DNA of 64,000 bases from CAVOGJ01 sp963700865 (GTDB taxonomy: Bacteria > Planctomycetota > Planctomycetia > Pirellulales > Pirellulaceae). The notes beneath the pieces were generated by a model. The model did no database searches and was not told where the DNA came from. It saw only the letters and a list, made by a program, of their open reading frames with translations. Each line of letters begins with the position of its first letter. Within the stretch, counting starts at the first letter, position 1. The stretch covers positions 200,449 through 264,448 of the forward strand of contig CAVOZC010000019.1 of the NCBI GenBank assembly GCA_963700865.1. Direction: 5' to 3'. The position numbers were made by a program, and so were the translations under genes. Shown piece after piece: positions 27,946 to 37,610 of the stretch.

Positions 27946-28476
27946 ATGGATAAAGCCGGTTATGGATGGGGGGCTATGGCGATACGCTTGTTGGAGATCG
28001 TTCTCACCGCGGTCATGGCAGTTCTGGTCCTGGACGTATTGTGGGGCGTGGCGACTCGCTTTCTGTTGGGGTCTCCCAGCCGCTGGACGGAAGAGGTAGC
28101 AACGTTTCTCTTGATTTGGGCGTCCTTGTTGGGCGCATCGGTCGCCTTTGCCCGCGGAGAGCATTTGGGGGTCGACTACTTCGTCAACAAGCTGGCGGTA
28201 CCGGCTCAGACCGCCGCACGCATCTTCGTGCAATTCGTGGTGCTCGCATTTGTGTCCGCGGCGATGATCTTTGGCGGATATGTCCTGGTCTCTCAGACAC
28301 TCGAGGCCGGGCAATTGACTCCGGCACTGGAGATGAAGATGGGCTATGTCTATTTGGCGGTACCCGTCAGTGGCATCGCCATGGTCATCAGCTCGGTCGA
28401 GCGGATCGTGATGCTGATCCGTGGTCAGGATCGGGCCGCTTGCCCGTCCGCCGTGCTGCAAGAGCAGGGAGACTGA
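27946..28476 (+). CDS. dctQ: TRAP transporter small permease
   Basis: 176 residues with four predicted membrane helices and the DctQ signature RWTEEVATFLLIWASLLGASVAF followed by GEHLGVDYF. It couples the binding protein to the large permease in the sodium-driven TRAP complex of the inner membrane. It lies 30 bases after dctP; dctM starts two bases after its stop. Confidence 0.93.
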   Translation: MDKAGYGWGAMAIRLLEIVLTAVMAVLVLDVLWGVATRFLLGSPSRWTEEVATFLLIWASLLGASVAFARGEHLGVDYFVNKLAVPAQTAARIFVQFVVLAFVSAAMIFGGYVLVSQTLEAGQLTPALEMKMGYVYLAVPVSGIAMVISSVERIVMLIRGQDRAACPSAVLQEQGD

Positions 28477-28478
28477 CC

Positions 28479-29771
28479 GTGGACGCGCAATTGGCGATTC
28501 TCATCGCAGCTTTCCTAACGCTGCTGCTGCTCGACGCACCGATTGCCTTCGCCATCGGAGTCAGCACGTTGCTGGCCGTGGCTTCCTTGGGCGACGTGCC
28601 GGCCAACTACATCGTGGCTCAACGTTTGAGTACGGGAATTGCGAGCTTCCCGCTGCTGGCCATTCCGTTCTTTATCCTGGCGGGCGTCCTGATGGGCGAA
28701 GGCGGGATGGCTCGTCGTCTGATTGACTTTGCCTCAGCGCTGGTGGGGGACCTGGCGGGCGGATTGACCTATGTGACGACGCTGACCTGCATGATGTTCG
28801 GGGCGATTTCCGGATCGGCCACGGCGGCGGTCTCCTCGGTCGGCGGGATGATGATTCCGGAAATGAAGCGTAAGGGTTATGACAAGGATTTCAGTGTGGC
28901 CTTGACGACCACGTCGGCGACCACGGGGCTGATCATCCCGCCGAGCAATATCATGATTGTCTACGCGGTCGTCTCCGGGAATGTTTCCGTGGCCGCAATG
29001 TTCATGGCAGGGATTTTTCCCGGCATTCTGGTGGGCGGCTGCATCATGCTCGTCTGCTGGCTGCTCAGTGGCAACGCGGTCGCGGCCACGGAAGCCAAGA
29101 GCACGTGGCGCGATGTCTGGACGACCGGATGGCGGGCGCTACCCAGTCTGCTGCTGATTGTGATTGTCTTGGCTGGCATCCTGCGGGGGGCCTTTTCGGC
29201 GACCGAGGCCGCGGCCATCGCCGTGCTCTATGCGTTTGTCCTCACCGTGTTCATCTACCGTGAAATCGAATGGCAGGATTTGCCCGACATCTTTCTGCGG
29301 GCAGGTGTCACCACGGGGGTCGTGATGTTTCTGGTGGGAATGAGTCAGGCCATGAGTTGGGTGCTGGCATATCAGAATATCCCGCAAACCGTCAGTGAAT
29401 CCCTGTTGAGTATTTCCGACAATCCGGTGGTCATTCTGCTCGTGATCAACTTCCTCTTACTGTTCGTCGGCACGTTCATGGACATGACGCCGGCGGTGTT
29501 GATCTTCGCGCCCATCTTTCTTCCCGTCGTCGTCAAATTGGGCATGGACCCGGTGCAATTCGGGATCATGCTGATTGCCAACCTGTGCATCGGGTTGTGT
29601 ACGCCGCCGGTCGGGACCTGCCTGTTCGTCGGCTGCGGCGTGGGCAAGACCTCCATCGCCGCGGTCACCAAGCCCATGGTGCCGTTTTTCTTGGCGATGT
29701 TGTTTTCGCTGCTGCTGATTACTTATTGGCCGGCGCTCTCGCTCTGGTTGCCGCAGCGACTGGGTTTATAG
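28479..29771 (+). CDS. dctM: TRAP transporter large permease
   Basis: 430 residues and about 12 membrane helices, the normal DctM length. Family blocks: PIAFAIGVSTL, PLLAIPFFILAGVLMGEGG, MFGAISGSATAAVSSVGGMMIPEM, TTTSATTGLIIPPSN, and MTPAVLIFAPIFLPVV near the end. It forms the ion-coupled transport channel. The GTG start at 28479 fits the reading frame and follows GGGAG; the longer frame upstream overlaps dctQ in another frame and is spurious. No enzyme genes follow directly; a minus-strand lyase converges on it. Confidence 0.93.
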   Translation: MDAQLAILIAAFLTLLLLDAPIAFAIGVSTLLAVASLGDVPANYIVAQRLSTGIASFPLLAIPFFILAGVLMGEGGMARRLIDFASALVGDLAGGLTYVTTLTCMMFGAISGSATAAVSSVGGMMIPEMKRKGYDKDFSVALTTTSATTGLIIPPSNIMIVYAVVSGNVSVAAMFMAGIFPGILVGGCIMLVCWLLSGNAVAATEAKSTWRDVWTTGWRALPSLLLIVIVLAGILRGAFSATEAAAIAVLYAFVLTVFIYREIEWQDLPDIFLRAGVTTGVVMFLVGMSQAMSWVLAYQNIPQTVSESLLSISDNPVVILLVINFLLLFVGTFMDMTPAVLIFAPIFLPVVVKLGMDPVQFGIMLIANLCIGLCTPPVGTCLFVGCGVGKTSIAAVTKPMVPFFLAMLFSLLLITYWPALSLWLPQRLGL

Positions 29772-29870
29772 CACGGGGCATCACCAAGTGTGTGAAAGGC
29801 GTCGGCGTGCCTACGCCCCGGCGTGCGGGTGCGACGGGGGGCCAACCGCGGGCCGTGTCCGACCGGCGTG

Positions 29871-31410
29871 TCAGCCGCTGCGGGTTAACCGATCGAGGTA
29901 GATCTCGAGGTTGGTGTAACCGCTTTGGTTGGCCGCGAGCTCGGCTCCGTCGCTGGCGTCCTGCGGGTTCAACCCCTGCTCACGTTCGTACGTGTCGGGC
30001 ATGCCGTCCTGATCGGAATCGAAATCGGCCGCTCGCCGCCGTACGGGCGCATCGTCGATCCCCGCCAGCTTGCCACGCGTGTCTCGCAGTTCTTCCTGTG
30101 AATCGATGATCTTTCCTCGACGATCCCGCAGGGAAGCCATGATTCGTTGATCGGTCGCATCCCGCCAGAGGGAGGCTCCCGCCGATTCGATCACTTGCTG
30201 ATACGCCTCGTCGGCCGAAACGATCTTCTGAGCGACGGCCCCCAGAAACGGGAAAGGCTGGGAGTTCGCATCGTGAAGAAGCGTGTCCCGATCGTCAAAG
30301 TCGCGGAAGGCAGCCACGGCCGTGGCGTCAATCAGCACGCCATTGTGTTGCGGATCCTGATCGGCGTCGCGACGATTGCCTTCGTGGTAGAGTTGCGTGG
30401 GGGCTGTTTCGCTCTCGCGGAAGATGGTCTCCGCTGACTTTGCCGGTCCGCACACGTAGTAGTTGCCGATCAGGTTGATCCGCACCTGGCCGCTCTGGCT
30501 ACGGTGAGTCGGCATGTCTCCCCAGTCAAAAATCACGTTGTTGACCAGATTGACATCGGTCCGCCGTCGCGCATCCTCCGCCTCGCCGGCCGGAATCCGT
30601 TGCTGACCACCCACCGATGGATTGCGGGCGCGGTGATGGGCCCACAGATTTTCAAAGAAGGTGTAACCGCCGACGTGGGCCTCTTGATCGGCCGCGGTGA
30701 GCATGCCTCGCACCAACGTTCCATAACCGTGCGGTCCTTTGGGATGATACGAGTCGTTGAGGCTTTCCGCGATGATGCACTGCTGGATGGTGATATCCCG
30801 GCAATTCGTGACCGACAGCGTCTCGTCCATGCCCCACGCTGCCGATACGTGATCGAGGATGATGCGCTGACTGCCCGAGCCGACGTCAACGGCATTGCTG
30901 GAGCCGGGATCGAGCTTGGCAAATCCTTCATCGGAGGCCGGAAGGCGTACGCGAAAATCACCTAAGCGGACGCGCAGGTGCCGGACGATGACGTCCGCCG
31001 CTTGCGAAATCTCGAACGGATAACCGCAGAGTGTGATACCGCCAGGCGAGGTCTGGCCGGCGATCGTGAGATCGCTTTTGAGCACCTCCAGCCGGGCCTT
31101 GAGTTGGATGACCCCCGCCACATCGAAGACGATCGTCCGCGGCCCCTCGGCGGATCGCAGGGCGTGCCGGAAGCTGCCCGGGATCTTGGGCTCGTCCGCG
31201 AAGTTGTTGTAATCCGCCAGGGTGGTGACGTGATAGACATCGCCGCCTCGGCCTCCCGTGGCGGCAGCTGCCCTGGCCGACCGCACCCGGGAACGCGCGT
31301 GGCGTTGACAAAACTTGGGTCTGGCCGATCAGAGACGCGGACGGCACGCAGCAGGCGATGGCCACGAGAATCGCCCATCGGCCGCTCAGCCAGCGTGCTA
31401 CGCGTCGCAT
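29871..31410 (-). CDS. PL1-like pectate lyase, frameshifted after signal peptide
   Basis: About 510 residues once a frame change near 31265 is joined. The first frame gives MRRVARWLSG... with a hydrophobic signal (WAILVAIACCVPSASLIG) and TPRAFPGAVGQG; the second continues AAATGGRGGDVYHVT. Lyase blocks: TIVFDVAGVIQL, TIAGQTSPG, RHLRVRLGDFR, DHVSAAWGMDETLS, NNVIFDWGD. The C-terminus has a DSDQDGMPDTYE calcium-binding stretch and no anchor. It is isolated in orientation: convergent with the TRAP genes and 91 bases beyond the DNRLRE/PEP-CTERM gene, with which it may share a transcript. Confidence 0.84.
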
Positions 31411-31501
31411 CCATACCGCCATCCCTCGTCTCGGCCCGGCCTGGGGGCCGAGCCGAGTGATCCATGATGAAGTCAGACTTACCCGACCGCGAACGCCGGC
31501 T

Positions 31502-32290
31502 CTACCGTCGACGTCGCAGGAGGGCGGCCGCCGCCAGGGCGATCCCGGCCAATCCGAACGATGCCGGTTCGGGGACGACGACGTTGGTCAGTCTGGCTCC
31601 CGCACCGCCCGCGGGCACCGCCGCGCCACTGTTGAAGGCGGTGGCCTCTTTGGTGATAAACCGGGCCTGATTGCCACTCGTGTCGGTATTGCGCGTGATC
31701 AGAAACGTCACCGACCCATTCGTGTCCGCGTTCAAAAAGGCGTCGAGTGCCGCACCGGAAAAACTGTAGAGATCGCCTTCGACTTGAGGGCCGTAGTCCT
31801 GATTGGCCACCAGCAACGTCAAATTGCTGATGTCGAGGTCGTGAATGTCGTCGTCGTCATGTCCCAGGCCGACTTCGGTCATCACGTCGAGTCCATCGGG
31901 GAGCAATCCCGGGGCGTTGTTGTATGTGACGAGTGACTCGTCCCAGACCACATCACCCGCGGTCGCGTCGTTGATGCCGTAAAGGGACAGCGTCTTGCCG
32001 GTGGAAGAATCGCTGCGGTACCACGTCAGGTCGAGTGCGCCCCCCGACACTGGGGCGGCGAGGGAATTGGTGTCGAAGCGGAGGAACACGACGTCATTGT
32101 CATCGCCGTCCTCATCCGTTCTCGCGTTCATGAACGCGTCGCCATTTCGATTGCCGTCGGCTGAATCCTCACGGACCCAAGTGTCAGCGGCCACGCCGAG
32201 CGTGCCCGCGGTCACGGAGGTCAGCTGGCAGAGGCAACAGGCTCCTACGGCGATCAGCAAGGGGATGAGCCGTCGATGGTTCCAAAACAT
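31502..32290 (-). CDS. DNRLRE-domain PEP-CTERM protein
   Basis: 262 residues. After a signal peptide (LIPLLIAVGACCLCQLTSVTA) the sequence has the DNRLRE-domain pattern (ADTWVREDSADGNRNGD, FLRFDTNSL, LSLYGINDATAGD, NNAPG) and ends with a VPEPASFGLAGIALAAAALLRRRR sorting signal split between proline-rich and hydrophobic/arginine parts. Such proteins are secreted and retained through the exosortase system; function unknown. The ATG at 32290 has GGAG eight bases upstream; 32296 is possible. Confidence 0.82.
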   Translation of the reverse strand: MFWNHRRLIPLLIAVGACCLCQLTSVTAGTLGVAADTWVREDSADGNRNGDAFMNARTDEDGDDNDVVFLRFDTNSLAAPVSGGALDLTWYRSDSSTGKTLSLYGINDATAGDVVWDESLVTYNNAPGLLPDGLDVMTEVGLGHDDDDIHDLDISNLTLLVANQDYGPQVEGDLYSFSGAALDAFLNADTNGSVTFLITRNTDTSGNQARFITKEATAFNSGAAVPAGGAGARLTNVVVPEPASFGLAGIALAAAALLRRRR

Positions 32291-32464
32291 TCGCATGTCT
32301 CCAAGAAAAAAAAGGAACGTAAGCGGACCGAACAACACGAGTCGGAACGGACCAAGGTCAAATATTTTTCAACGAACTTCCATTGAGTGTATTCGCATCG
32401 GCGGTTGATGCAACCGCCTATTTTTGCAGGAAGTGAGCGACGTCATCCCGCAAACAATGCTCCA

Positions 32465-32478
32465 GATTTTGCAAAATC
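32465..32478. promoter_or_regulatory. Second copy of the perfect palindrome GATTTTGCAAAATC
   Basis: Identical 14-mer to 11721-11734, in the 398-base gap (32291-32688) between the divergent DNRLRE gene and DUF1559 gene. The rest of the gap shows an AT-rich stretch near 32350-32400 that could contain promoters, and nothing else recognisable. Confidence 0.5.
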
Positions 32479-32688
32479 CAGGATGTCCGGGGAGTCAGCG
32501 TTAGCATTAAACAGAGGCTTTTATTATGCTCGTCGCAGGGCGAGCGAGGGACGCATTCGTAGCCGCTGGGCAACGGGACTTCGTTTTGCCGGCTCTACCG
32601 GGAATGTTTTGTCGTTGCTCGGCCACGAGCACCATCATTTGGCCGTCCGCCAGCGGGCGGCAACGCACGGGTATCAGGAAGGACGATC

Positions 32689-33696
32689 ATGTGCAATCAG
32701 CCTCAGTCATCTCGCTCTCGACCAGCTTTTACCTTGGTGGAGTTGTTGGTGGTGATCGCCATTATTGGAATTCTGGTTGCCTTGTTACTGCCGGCGGTCA
32801 ATCAGGCCCGCGAGGCGGCACGCCGCATCCAATGCACGAACAACCTGCGGCAAGTCGCGCTGGCGGTGCACAATTATCACTCGTCCCGCAATGAATTGCC
32901 CCCGATGCGCGTCGACGATCATCAGCCGACCTGGTTGATGTTGATCCTGGACCAGATCGAAGAGTCCGCGATCAAGGATCTGTGGGACAGCGAACTGGGC
33001 TGCTTCTACGATCAGGCCTACCAGACGCGTACGGCGACCGTTTCGTCCTATTTTTGCCCGTCGCTTTCCCACGATAGCCTGATCGCCCAAGCCGTTCCGG
33101 ACAGCGTGCATAATCACACACGGCGCGACCCGGCGACGGGAGAGCCGTGGGCGGGTTCGATCGCCGACTATCGTTCGGTGTCGGGATCAACATGCACGAT
33201 CTTCAAGGGTGGGGTGGCGATGATCGTCAACGGATCCTATTCCGGTGCGACGGGGCATCTTGTCGATGGCGCCATGCCGCAAGCCAACCGAGATCGCGTT
33301 CAGTATGCCGATTCAGGCCGTCGCAAATTGCGGTCATTTCGGGCAGAGACCTCATTTCGCAGCATCAAGGACGGCACCAGCAAAACCTTGTTGGCGGGTG
33401 AGGTCAGTCGCAGCCTGGCGGAATCGGGGCACGCCTTGAACGGCGACCACCTTCCCGGCTATCCCTTGGGGGAAACGCGGCCCTTCTGCCAGAATTGCAC
33501 CATGTCGGACGAATTGGGAGGAGATCACGGTTTCGGCGGTGCCCACTCGGGCATCGTAATGTTTGCCATGTGTGATGGAAGTGTGACGCCCGTATCCCGA
33601 TCGACTGATTTGGCGGTGCTTGATCGCATGGCGTCCCGCGCCGATGGCCAATATTACGATTTGGAAGGGACGGCACCCAGTTGCCATGCCAATTGA
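32689..33696 (+). CDS. DUF1559 pilin-like protein
   Basis: 335 residues. A type IV pilin-like N-terminus lies at residues about 14-37 (FTLVELLVVIAIIGILVALLLP), followed by the QAREAARRIQCTNNLRQVALAVHNYH segment that defines the planctomycete DUF1559 family. The C-terminus has the FGGAHSGIVMFAMCDGSV block. These proteins are highly amplified in Planctomycetes; their function is not established. The start has GGAAGGA upstream. It lies upstream of a small lipoprotein and a PEP-CTERM protein in the same direction, a typical DUF1559 arrangement. Confidence 0.93.
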   Translation: MCNQPQSSRSRPAFTLVELLVVIAIIGILVALLLPAVNQAREAARRIQCTNNLRQVALAVHNYHSSRNELPPMRVDDHQPTWLMLILDQIEESAIKDLWDSELGCFYDQAYQTRTATVSSYFCPSLSHDSLIAQAVPDSVHNHTRRDPATGEPWAGSIADYRSVSGSTCTIFKGGVAMIVNGSYSGATGHLVDGAMPQANRDRVQYADSGRRKLRSFRAETSFRSIKDGTSKTLLAGEVSRSLAESGHALNGDHLPGYPLGETRPFCQNCTMSDELGGDHGFGGAHSGIVMFAMCDGSVTPVSRSTDLAVLDRMASRADGQYYDLEGTAPSCHAN

Positions 33697-33743
33697 ACCT
33701 TGTTGATGTCTTGGCATCCGCCTTCAGCCCACTTGAGAATTGA

Positions 33744-34151
33744 ATGCACGCCATCGATCGACTCCGGCAGCATGGCCACCTGATCGTCCTCATCGCCTTG
33801 TGGGTGGCTGGTTGTGGAAATCAAGGGAGAACGCCTGTCTCTGGAACACTGACCACTGCCGATGGCAGTCCCCTGGTCGGTGCCCGCGTCACCGTGAGAT
33901 CGAGTGAAAGTGGCGCCTGGGCAACGGCGACGACGGATGCCGCCGGCCGTTTTGAATTGACCGAGGCGGAACAGAAAGGTGTCCCTTCTGGTCGCTATTA
34001 CGTGACCATCGTCGAGGACCTCGGCGATTGGGATCACCCACGACGGCCATCGATCCACAAGAAATACGACAACGCGGCGACGTCGCAATTAGAATTGGTC
34101 GTGGACGGAGGGGAGAAGATTACTTGGAATCTAAAGTTGGATTCACCCTGA
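33744..34151 (+). CDS. Small lipoprotein with carboxypeptidase-regulatory-like domain
   Basis: 135 residues. A lipobox-type end of the signal peptide (LWVAGCGNQG) is followed by a beta-sandwich: VSGTLTTADGSPLVGARVTV, TDAAGRFELTE, GRYYVTIVED. Such small lipoproteins commonly follow DUF1559 genes in Planctomycetes. Function unknown. It lies 47 bases after the DUF1559 gene and 31 before the next, so probably one transcript. Confidence 0.83.
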   Translation: MHAIDRLRQHGHLIVLIALWVAGCGNQGRTPVSGTLTTADGSPLVGARVTVRSSESGAWATATTDAAGRFELTEAEQKGVPSGRYYVTIVEDLGDWDHPRRPSIHKKYDNAATSQLELVVDGGEKITWNLKLDSP

Positions 34152-34182
34152 ACCGAAGGTTTTTAAACTTGGGAGTCGAGCA

Positions 34183-35955
34183 ATGATCAGACGAACGATG
34201 CGTGGGATAGTGCATCTGCTGGTGGCAAGTGCCGTGTTACTTGGTGCCAATGAGCTGCATGCTGCCATCGCCTACGATGGAGATGGCGGAACCAACTGGT
34301 GGTTTGACCCATTGAATTGGAGTCGCGAGACTCCCGCGCCCCCCTGTCCGTGTCTGCCCCCTTCGCAGGATGACGGAACCGGCGTGGTGACGGCATCCGA
34401 TGCTCAGATCAACGGGGGCTCGCTGCCGACCTGGGACCTGACGGGTGAGGGGGTCGTCTATGATCCCGCCAACGATCCGTTTTTTGCCGCGGCGGCCGGC
34501 TTCAACTATCCCACCGGTTCTCCGGCGGCCGCCATCGTGGGCAGCGATTACGGTCCGGAGCACATCTATCGTCTCTACATCGCGCGTAACGTCGGGACGG
34601 AGAATCTGCTGACGATCAAGAGTGGTGATTTGGTGATTTCCAGCACCACGGTCATTGGTCGTTCCGGGAGTACGACGGCCGACCCCAACGAGGGTCGCAT
34701 CAATCAGCTAGGTGGTCGCCTGCGCTTGCCGTTGACCTCGATGGATATTGGACTTTCCGAGACGTCTGGCTGGGGGAACGGGGTTTATGACTACCGCGCG
34801 GGCATCGCAGAGTTTTCATTGGAGGGAGGCGACGGCCTTCGCATCGCCCATGGCCGTAGCGGGACCGGCAACGGCAATGGTCGCGTGATCGTCCACAATC
34901 CGAATTCGGGCGGTTACTTGCGGACCTGGGATTTCAATAACGTGTCCTACCGGGGAGACGGGGGCGCCGGCAATCCCGATGGCGTGACGCAAGGCGTGGC
35001 CGTGAATGAATTCCATTTCGAAAACGGGGGCACGCGACCGGTGCAAGTGGCTCGCAGTCTGACCCTCAATAATGGTCAGGACCTGACGACGATGGCCACC
35101 ATGTCGACGCGGCTGGAATTGGTGCTCAACGAGGCGCCGACTGTCAATATGGACGGCGTCCCGCTCGACCTGGGGCTGTTCGACACGAATTTCGACATCG
35201 GCTTTGGCGACAACGGAGGTACCGTGCGTGGGTTCGGGGATATTAACGGAGACATGGAGACCGACGCCGTCTACGCGAACGCGGATGGCTCTGTCTTCTA
35301 TCTCGAAGGCGATACCGTGTCGGCCAAATTTGGCAATGTCCAGTACAACTGGTCGATCAGCTATACCGGCGAAATCACCTGGTCCGACGCGGACAACAGC
35401 GTGGTGGCGTCGATCGCTGGTCCTGGCACGTCCAACGACGTGGTCCTGATCGGGCTGAGCTCCGAAATGGTCGGCGTTTCTGGCGACTTTAATAACGATG
35501 GCAACTGGGATTGCGATGATATCAACGCCCTCACGGCGGCGATCGCAAGTTCCAGTTCGGATCTGGCATTTGACATGAACGGAGACGGCACGATCAGCGG
35601 CGCGGACCTCACGGATCCTGGCGACGGCTGGCTCGCCGTGGGAGGTGCCAACAATCCGACAGATACGGGGGGCAACGCCTTCCTCGTCGGAGATGCCAAT
35701 CTGGACGGCACGGTGGACGTGTCCGATTTCAACATTTGGAATAGCGCCAAGTTTACCAGCACCTCGGACTGGTGCGTGGGGGACTTTAACGCGGACGGCT
35801 CCGCCGATGTCTCCGATTTTAACGCGTGGAATTCGAATAAGTTTCAATCCAGCGCGGGTGGCGCGGCGGTCGTGCCGGAACCGGCGACCACGGCCTTTCT
35901 GGTTCCACTCGCCTTGTTGGCTGTTCATTCGGTGCGCCGTCGCCGGGTTGCTTAA
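34183..35955 (+). CDS. Dockerin/PEP-CTERM surface protein of unknown function
   Basis: 590 residues, intact. The signal peptide ends ANELHAA. The body is an adhesin-like beta-rich region (NWWFDPLNWSRETP, TVIGRSGSTTADPNEGR) typical of autotransporter-type strand repeats. Near the C-terminus lie EF-like dockerin repeats (GDFNNDGNWDCDDIN, GDANLDGTVDVSDFN, GDFNADGSADVSDFN) and a VPEPATTAFLVPLALLA anchor. No catalytic motif was recognised. The dockerin pair is nearly the same as in the two anchored pectate lyases, so the protein may be part of the same surface assembly (inference). It is followed by a strong terminator. Confidence 0.8.
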   Translation: MIRRTMRGIVHLLVASAVLLGANELHAAIAYDGDGGTNWWFDPLNWSRETPAPPCPCLPPSQDDGTGVVTASDAQINGGSLPTWDLTGEGVVYDPANDPFFAAAAGFNYPTGSPAAAIVGSDYGPEHIYRLYIARNVGTENLLTIKSGDLVISSTTVIGRSGSTTADPNEGRINQLGGRLRLPLTSMDIGLSETSGWGNGVYDYRAGIAEFSLEGGDGLRIAHGRSGTGNGNGRVIVHNPNSGGYLRTWDFNNVSYRGDGGAGNPDGVTQGVAVNEFHFENGGTRPVQVARSLTLNNGQDLTTMATMSTRLELVLNEAPTVNMDGVPLDLGLFDTNFDIGFGDNGGTVRGFGDINGDMETDAVYANADGSVFYLEGDTVSAKFGNVQYNWSISYTGEITWSDADNSVVASIAGPGTSNDVVLIGLSSEMVGVSGDFNNDGNWDCDDINALTAAIASSSSDLAFDMNGDGTISGADLTDPGDGWLAVGGANNPTDTGGNAFLVGDANLDGTVDVSDFNIWNSAKFTSTSDWCVGDFNADGSADVSDFNAWNSNKFQSSAGGAAVVPEPATTAFLVPLALLAVHSVRRRRVA

Positions 35956-35991
35956 GCGGCGTGGCATTACGCATTGATAAGTAACGAAGCC

Positions 35992-36030
35992 GAACGACTG
36001 GCCGGCGTGGTGTCGGCCAGTCGTTCTTTT
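35992..36030 (+). terminator. Intrinsic terminator after the PEP-CTERM gene
   Basis: A perfect 13-bp stem (GAACGACTGGCCG at 35992-36004 with CGGCCAGTCGTTC at 36014-36026), a nine-base loop and a TTTT tail, 36 bases after the stop at 35955. Confidence 0.88.
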
Positions 36031-36102
36031 CAACGGACGGAAATCAATGGAGCGGATGCACTTGCCACGCATATCCGCCATGGACTTTGATGGATCACAG
36101 TA

Positions 36103-37494
36103 ATGACTAACGCCCAGCCACCACGTCATTCCCGTACGCCGCATCCGTCGCGCCGATTATCGGGTTTCGTTTGCTACGCGATAGTCTGTTGCCTCGCCCT
36201 CTACGGCAGCAGCTTTGGTCAGACGACCGGCTGGGAAGCGGTCGAAGCGCTGCTGACGGAGATCGTCGCCCCCTCCTTCCCGGACAGGGATTTTGTGCTT
36301 ACGGATTTTCGTCGCGACGGAGAGGATCCCCAAGACTGGGCGCCCGCGTTTTCGCGGGCCATTACAAAATGTCACGAGGCAGGCGGTGGGCGGGTCGTCG
36401 TCCCCGCGGGCCGCTGGAGGGTCGGCGGACCCATTCGCCTCAAAAGCCACGTCAATCTCCACTTGGTGGAGGGAAGCACGCTCTTGTTCTCGAACGACCC
36501 GTCCGACTACCTGCCCCCCGTCTTCACCCGGTTCGAAGGGACCGAGTTGATGAATTATTCGCCGCCCATCTACGCACTCGATGAAGCGAACATCGCGGTG
36601 ACCGGCTCGGGGACGCTCGATGGTCAGGCCTCGGAGAAGTCATGGTGGGATTGGAAGGGGGACGGCGACGGCGACATTGCAAAATTGCGCTCGCTGGCCG
36701 AAACGGGAACGCCCCCCGAGCAGCGCATCTTTGGAGATGGATTCCACCTGCGGCCGAATTTTGTGCAGTTTTATCGCTGCCGGCAAGTGCTGATCGAAGG
36801 CGTTACGGTGACCGGTTCACCCATGTGGAATCTCCATCCGGTCCTTTGCGAAAATGTGATTGTTCGCGGCGTCACGGTGGACAGCCATGGTCCCAACAAC
36901 GACGGCTGCAATCCCGAATCATGTCGCAACGTGCTCATCGAGGATTGCAAATTCGACACAGGCGATGATTGTATTGCGATTAAAGCCGGCAGAGACGCGG
37001 ATGGACGGAGGGTGGCGGTGGCGAGTGAGAACATCGTCGTGCGACGGTGCCAGATGAAAGATGGGCATGGTGGCGTGGTCTTGGGCAGTGAAATGACGGG
37101 CGGAATTCGCAACGTGTTCGTGGAGGATTGTCAAATGGACAGCCCCCACCTCGAACGGGCCATAAGGCTGAAGTCAAATTCGATGCGCGGCGGGTTTCTG
37201 GAAAATCTCTTCGTCCGCAACATTACGGTCGGGGAAGTAAGCGATGCCGTGCTGCGCATTAATCTGGAGTATTCCACCGAGAGGGGGAATCACTTTCCCC
37301 TGGTCCGCAATATCCACCTGGAAAATGTGACGTCGGCGAAGAGTCGTTATCCACTCTACCTGGTCGGCCTTGAGCAGCAACCTATTCAGGATGTCACGCT
37401 GGTGAATTGTACGTTCGCCGATGCCAAAAAACCGAGCGTCATGAGGTATGTTGAGGAACTGAACTTGCGAAATGTGTCACAACCTGGCGACTGA
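36103..37494 (+). CDS. GH28 polygalacturonase family protein
   Basis: 463 residues with a signal peptide (YAIVCCLALYGSSFGQ). It is a right-handed beta-helix with the full set of GH28 catalytic motifs: NNDG at 265-268, GDD at 287-289, GHGG at 321-324 and RLK at 355-357. Members hydrolyse polygalacturonan or rhamnogalacturonan; a three-sugar or exo specificity cannot be decided. The N-terminal DWAPAFSRAITKC block is family-typical. It complements the lyases with a hydrolytic route. It starts a run with the PL9 gene and the regulator in the same direction. Confidence 0.93.
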   Translation: MTNAQPPRHSRTPHPSRRLSGFVCYAIVCCLALYGSSFGQTTGWEAVEALLTEIVAPSFPDRDFVLTDFRRDGEDPQDWAPAFSRAITKCHEAGGGRVVVPAGRWRVGGPIRLKSHVNLHLVEGSTLLFSNDPSDYLPPVFTRFEGTELMNYSPPIYALDEANIAVTGSGTLDGQASEKSWWDWKGDGDGDIAKLRSLAETGTPPEQRIFGDGFHLRPNFVQFYRCRQVLIEGVTVTGSPMWNLHPVLCENVIVRGVTVDSHGPNNDGCNPESCRNVLIEDCKFDTGDDCIAIKAGRDADGRRVAVASENIVVRRCQMKDGHGGVVLGSEMTGGIRNVFVEDCQMDSPHLERAIRLKSNSMRGGFLENLFVRNITVGEVSDAVLRINLEYSTERGNHFPLVRNIHLENVTSAKSRYPLYLVGLEQQPIQDVTLVNCTFADAKKPSVMRYVEELNLRNVSQPGD

Positions 37495-37610
37495 GACAAC
37501 GATCGACACGACGTGACGTGCCCGCGTAACCGTGGGCGCCTGACGCTCGATCGGGAATGCCGGTGACCTTGCCTGAACCGCTTCAGGGGAATCGAAATCG
37601 AGATGCAAAT

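Noticed and set aside
27966..28478. Long upstream extension of the dctM frame
   Set aside because: It overlaps dctQ out of frame and is low-complexity; the permease motifs begin after the GTG at 28479.
34816..36144. 442-codon minus-strand frame opposite the PEP-CTERM protein
   Set aside because: Shadow of a gene with signal peptide, dockerin repeats and anchor; it also crosses the terminator.
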